Shown here piece by piece: positions 61,558 through 64,000 of a stretch of DNA of 64,000 bases. Origin of the DNA: Panax quinquefolius (Eukaryota; Streptophyta; Magnoliopsida; Apiales; Araliaceae). Where the stretch lies: contig CM035165.1 of the NCBI GenBank assembly GCA_020205615.1, positions 28,617,544 through 28,681,543 on the forward strand, in the 5' to 3' direction. The translations under genes and the position numbers were made by a program. The notes under the pieces were generated by a model, which was given only the letters and a program-made list of their open reading frames with translations, was not told the origin of the DNA and did not search any database. How positions within the stretch are numbered: position 1 is the stretch's first letter; each line of letters starts with the position of its first letter.

Positions 61558-63428
61558 GGATTGAGAAAATGACAAAATATTTTTATGAAAATAACGGCGG
61601 AAATTTTACCGTTAAAACTGTTGAACTACTCGGTAGTAAAAGTACAGAAATACGCGTAGTTACATAGTATCACACGTTATTGATTATTAATGCTTACGTG
61701 AGAAGTCACTCAGTTTTGTTCAATTATTGCTACAGTAATTGTTGCATAGTATCTCACGTTATTTGATTCAATTATTGTGGATATTTTATATTATTAAATC
61801 AATAATTGAGATGATAGAGTTATTAATATTATTATTTACAATATTAACGATGTCTAGAAGTTCTGTCAAGGAGAGGTTTGGTCACCTAATTACGCGCCAA
61901 TAGGGAGAAATCCTTATTGGAAACCCCATCGTTCCTGGGAACGACCTGGTCGATTAATATTGTGAATTATAATAATGGTGATAAATGTTGTTTTATTATT
62001 ATTATAAATGTAATAAAACAGAAAACTTTTTATATAAAACAGAATACTTTTTATAAAGTTTTGTTTTATTTGATTATAAATAGAATATATTATATTTTAT
62101 TGCATAGTGCAACATAGTATCCTTTCCATTCTCCTATAAATAGGATGCTTAGTTAGAATTGAAAATCACACAAGAAATTCAGAGAATTCTTCTTCTATAA
62201 TCTTGAGCGTATTTCTTTAGAGTTTAAGAAAGCTTTGAGCGTAGAAAATAGTGCAAGTTTTCTTCAAGTATATCCCCGCCCTATCGTCAGAATACTCTTC
62301 TTTTTAAGGTAAAGACAGGTGATGAAAATTATCTTCGTCCTAGGTGTGAGGAGGAATTTAGAACCACAATTATGATTATGAGTTATTCACCTGATTGTGG
62401 ACAGGAATTGTTGACTGATGTTACAGGGATAAAACATTGTGGGTGGATTTTTAACATGGAGAAGATAATAGACTTTATGGTCTATTTGACTCTTCTAATG
62501 GATTGCTCGTTCCGCTGCAACTATGGTTGAAAAGTTTTATCATCTGTCATATGTTATAAATCTCTGATTCATTACTGACAAAAGCTATTGATAATTTAAT
62601 TATATTTAGTCATGATATTCTTTACTGGGCTAGTTGTGCTTACCCTTCTGCTTCACAATTCCTTTCGCGTAATAAGAGTGTAGCTGGGTCGAGCGAGGCT
62701 AACAGAGGAATAAAACGATGGTCTATAGCTGTTGAGGTTCTCCCTAAATAGTATGAAAATAATTTTGTTGAGAACTTTAGATAAGTTTGTCGTATTCTAT
62801 ACGTCATTTGATATTTAATTTTGGTGAACCGAATAGGGTGAGGTGAACCCAACTTTGGAAGGGTGTTTTGCCACTATCATACAGGATGTCTAATGACATA
62901 CAACCTCGTGTTATCATAAGACATGGTTTTGCACATCCACTTGCTGAGTATATCTACGAGCACTACCTATATGATCTTGGAGTATATTTGAAATATAATT
63001 TTCATTTGGAGACAATGGAGATAATTATATGTCAAGAGAAGACTCACCATTGGAAAGAAAATGATAGTAATCTTCTTGTTTTTCTTTGGGGACTTTTGGG
63101 TCAACCAAGGATAATTCTGTAGACATATGATATCTATCATAACCTAGACGCATGACCTCCCATGTACGAAGGTTTCTTTGAGCACTTCCCAAAGATTTTA
63201 ATTTTTAAAATAGTTTTTGATTGTACTTTTATGTAAAGTACCATTGTAAGGTTGTGGTCGAGGTACCATGAGAGTTACATACATTTGTATTAAAACTCAC
63301 AGCTTATCTGTTATCGTACTCTGCACGACAGTTCAATAGTTGTATAAATGAAGTTTGTATTTGATTTTTATAGTGCGATATCTGGCGACTCAAGATGGGT
63401 GATGTATACCTATTTTGTGGGCATCACA
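61558..63428 (+). repeat. Truncated LTR of the element 1 superfamily
   Basis: Starts with GGATTGAGAAAATGAC, equivalent to about 240 bp into the element 1 LTR, and ends TGATGTATACCTATTTTGTGGGCATCACA like its end. It includes a TATA box (TATAAATAGG, about 62137). The RY-motif array is absent. About 310 bp near 62820..63130 have no counterpart in the other LTRs. No internal element sequence adjoins it, so it is a solo or broken LTR. Confidence 0.75.
62868..63122 (+). other. Unidentified 84-codon open frame inside the LTR fragment
   Basis: The frame has mixed amino-acid composition (MPLSYRMSNDIQPRVII.. to ..LLGQPRIIL) and lies in the part of the LTR fragment that has no counterpart in the other copies. 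No family recognised. It may be chance. Confidence 0.2.
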
Positions 63429-64000
63429 TTTCTAATCTAAGTCATTGTACATTGAATCAAATCATTAATAAAGACTTCACAAATCATACTGATATAAATA
63501 TTCATTAAGCAAATTCATCATCAAATTTAAATATACAAACTCTAACAATCTCCTCCTATTTGATGATGACAAAACTAGCAATTTTATAAAATTCATCAAG
63601 AATTAAGATGCAGTTGCTTAAAAGTAAATATGCCTTAAAACACATTAAGCCACTGTATTGCTTAGATCAAAAACATGAATTTATTAATATATCATGAATG
63701 TTTACAAAAGATTTCAAAAACAAAAATTTCACTTTAAACAATTTAGAATAATCTCTTTATTTTACCTCCTTGACTTTTTTTCCTTTGAGAGCCATTTCTT
63801 CTCAGATCTGATTCTATCTTTGTTCATTTTTCTTCTGATTTATTCAGCAGAATCTCTTGGGCCAAGGTATGGTATGTTCATTCTCTCTTCTCCTAAGACA
63901 TGCATTCCTTAAAGATTTCTTCGTAGATGAGCAGGATCACCAGTGGGAACACGAATACAAGTAGGGGTGACTCTACGCAATGATTCTTATCGTGAAGAGG
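63429..64000 (-). mobile_element. 3' end of a minus-strand Ty1/copia element (LTR start and internal edge)
   Basis: On the minus strand TTTTGTCATCATCAAATAGG and a purine-rich AGGAGGAGA are followed by TTGTTAGAG at about 63553, which resembles the purine tract and LTR start of SIRE/Maximus-type copia elements. The LTR is cut at 63428 by the gypsy LTR. To the right, up to the window edge, the internal region has no recognisable frame. Family call is from memory of the pattern. Confidence 0.4.

Overview
The window is nuclear DNA of a flowering plant, most likely a eudicot. The evidence is an intron-rich gene with GT-AG introns whose protein resembles plant RNA-binding proteins, AT-rich introns, Stowaway-type MITEs, plant LINE remnants, Ty1/copia and Ty3/gypsy retrotransposons primed by initiator tRNA-Met, and a Helitron-like end. 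There are no bacterial, organellar or viral operons, no CRISPR array, and no rRNA or tRNA gene that I can support.

The only host gene lies here twice, in the same orientation (minus strand). Copy B (37359..47694) is complete: nine exons with consistent splice phases encode a 697-residue protein with an N-terminal PWI/Nab2-like helical domain, a basic Ser/Pro-rich linker, a long low-complexity middle, one RRM and a Gly/Arg/Pro-rich tail. It resembles the Arabidopsis RRM-family protein I recall as AT3G12640; that name is from memory. Copy A (1..10860) shows exons 1 to 3 and the start of exon 4, then runs off the left edge. Homology between the copies covers exons, introns and about 1 kb of upstream DNA, so this is a segmental duplication. 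The copies differ by transposon insertions, a large deletion with templated filler in copy B intron 1, and a promoter insertion in copy A.

The duplicates are separated by a nest of transposable elements. From left to right: a Stowaway MITE (11772..12023) in the copy A upstream region; a Ty1/copia gag fragment (about 12494..13905); a plus-strand Ty3/gypsy element (element 1, 13910..33568) with roughly 3 kb LTRs, decayed gag-pol and a foreign LTR fragment in its RNase H region; a minus-strand Ty3/gypsy element (element 2, 26339..33513) inserted in the 3' LTR of element 1; unclassified LTR-like sequence with a large TA-rich repeat (34555..35089); and a LINE 3' end (about 35695..36750) carrying a second Stowaway MITE.

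Upstream of copy B is a second transposon block. A minus-strand Ty3/gypsy element with about 3.6 kb LTRs (element 3, 48504..61557) has gag, protease, RT, RNase H and integrase remnants and an additional coding-like segment ahead of gag. It is followed by a truncated LTR of the element 1 superfamily (61558..63428) and the 3' end of a minus-strand copia element (63429..64000).

All retroelement reading frames are broken, mostly by short indels, whereas the host exons are clean. I see no new multi-gene system. The unusual points are tandem RY motifs (CATGCATG) in the element 1 LTR, the pre-gag coding segment of element 3, the Helitron-like terminus in the last intron of copy B, and the paralog comparison, which shows empty sites and repair footprints.
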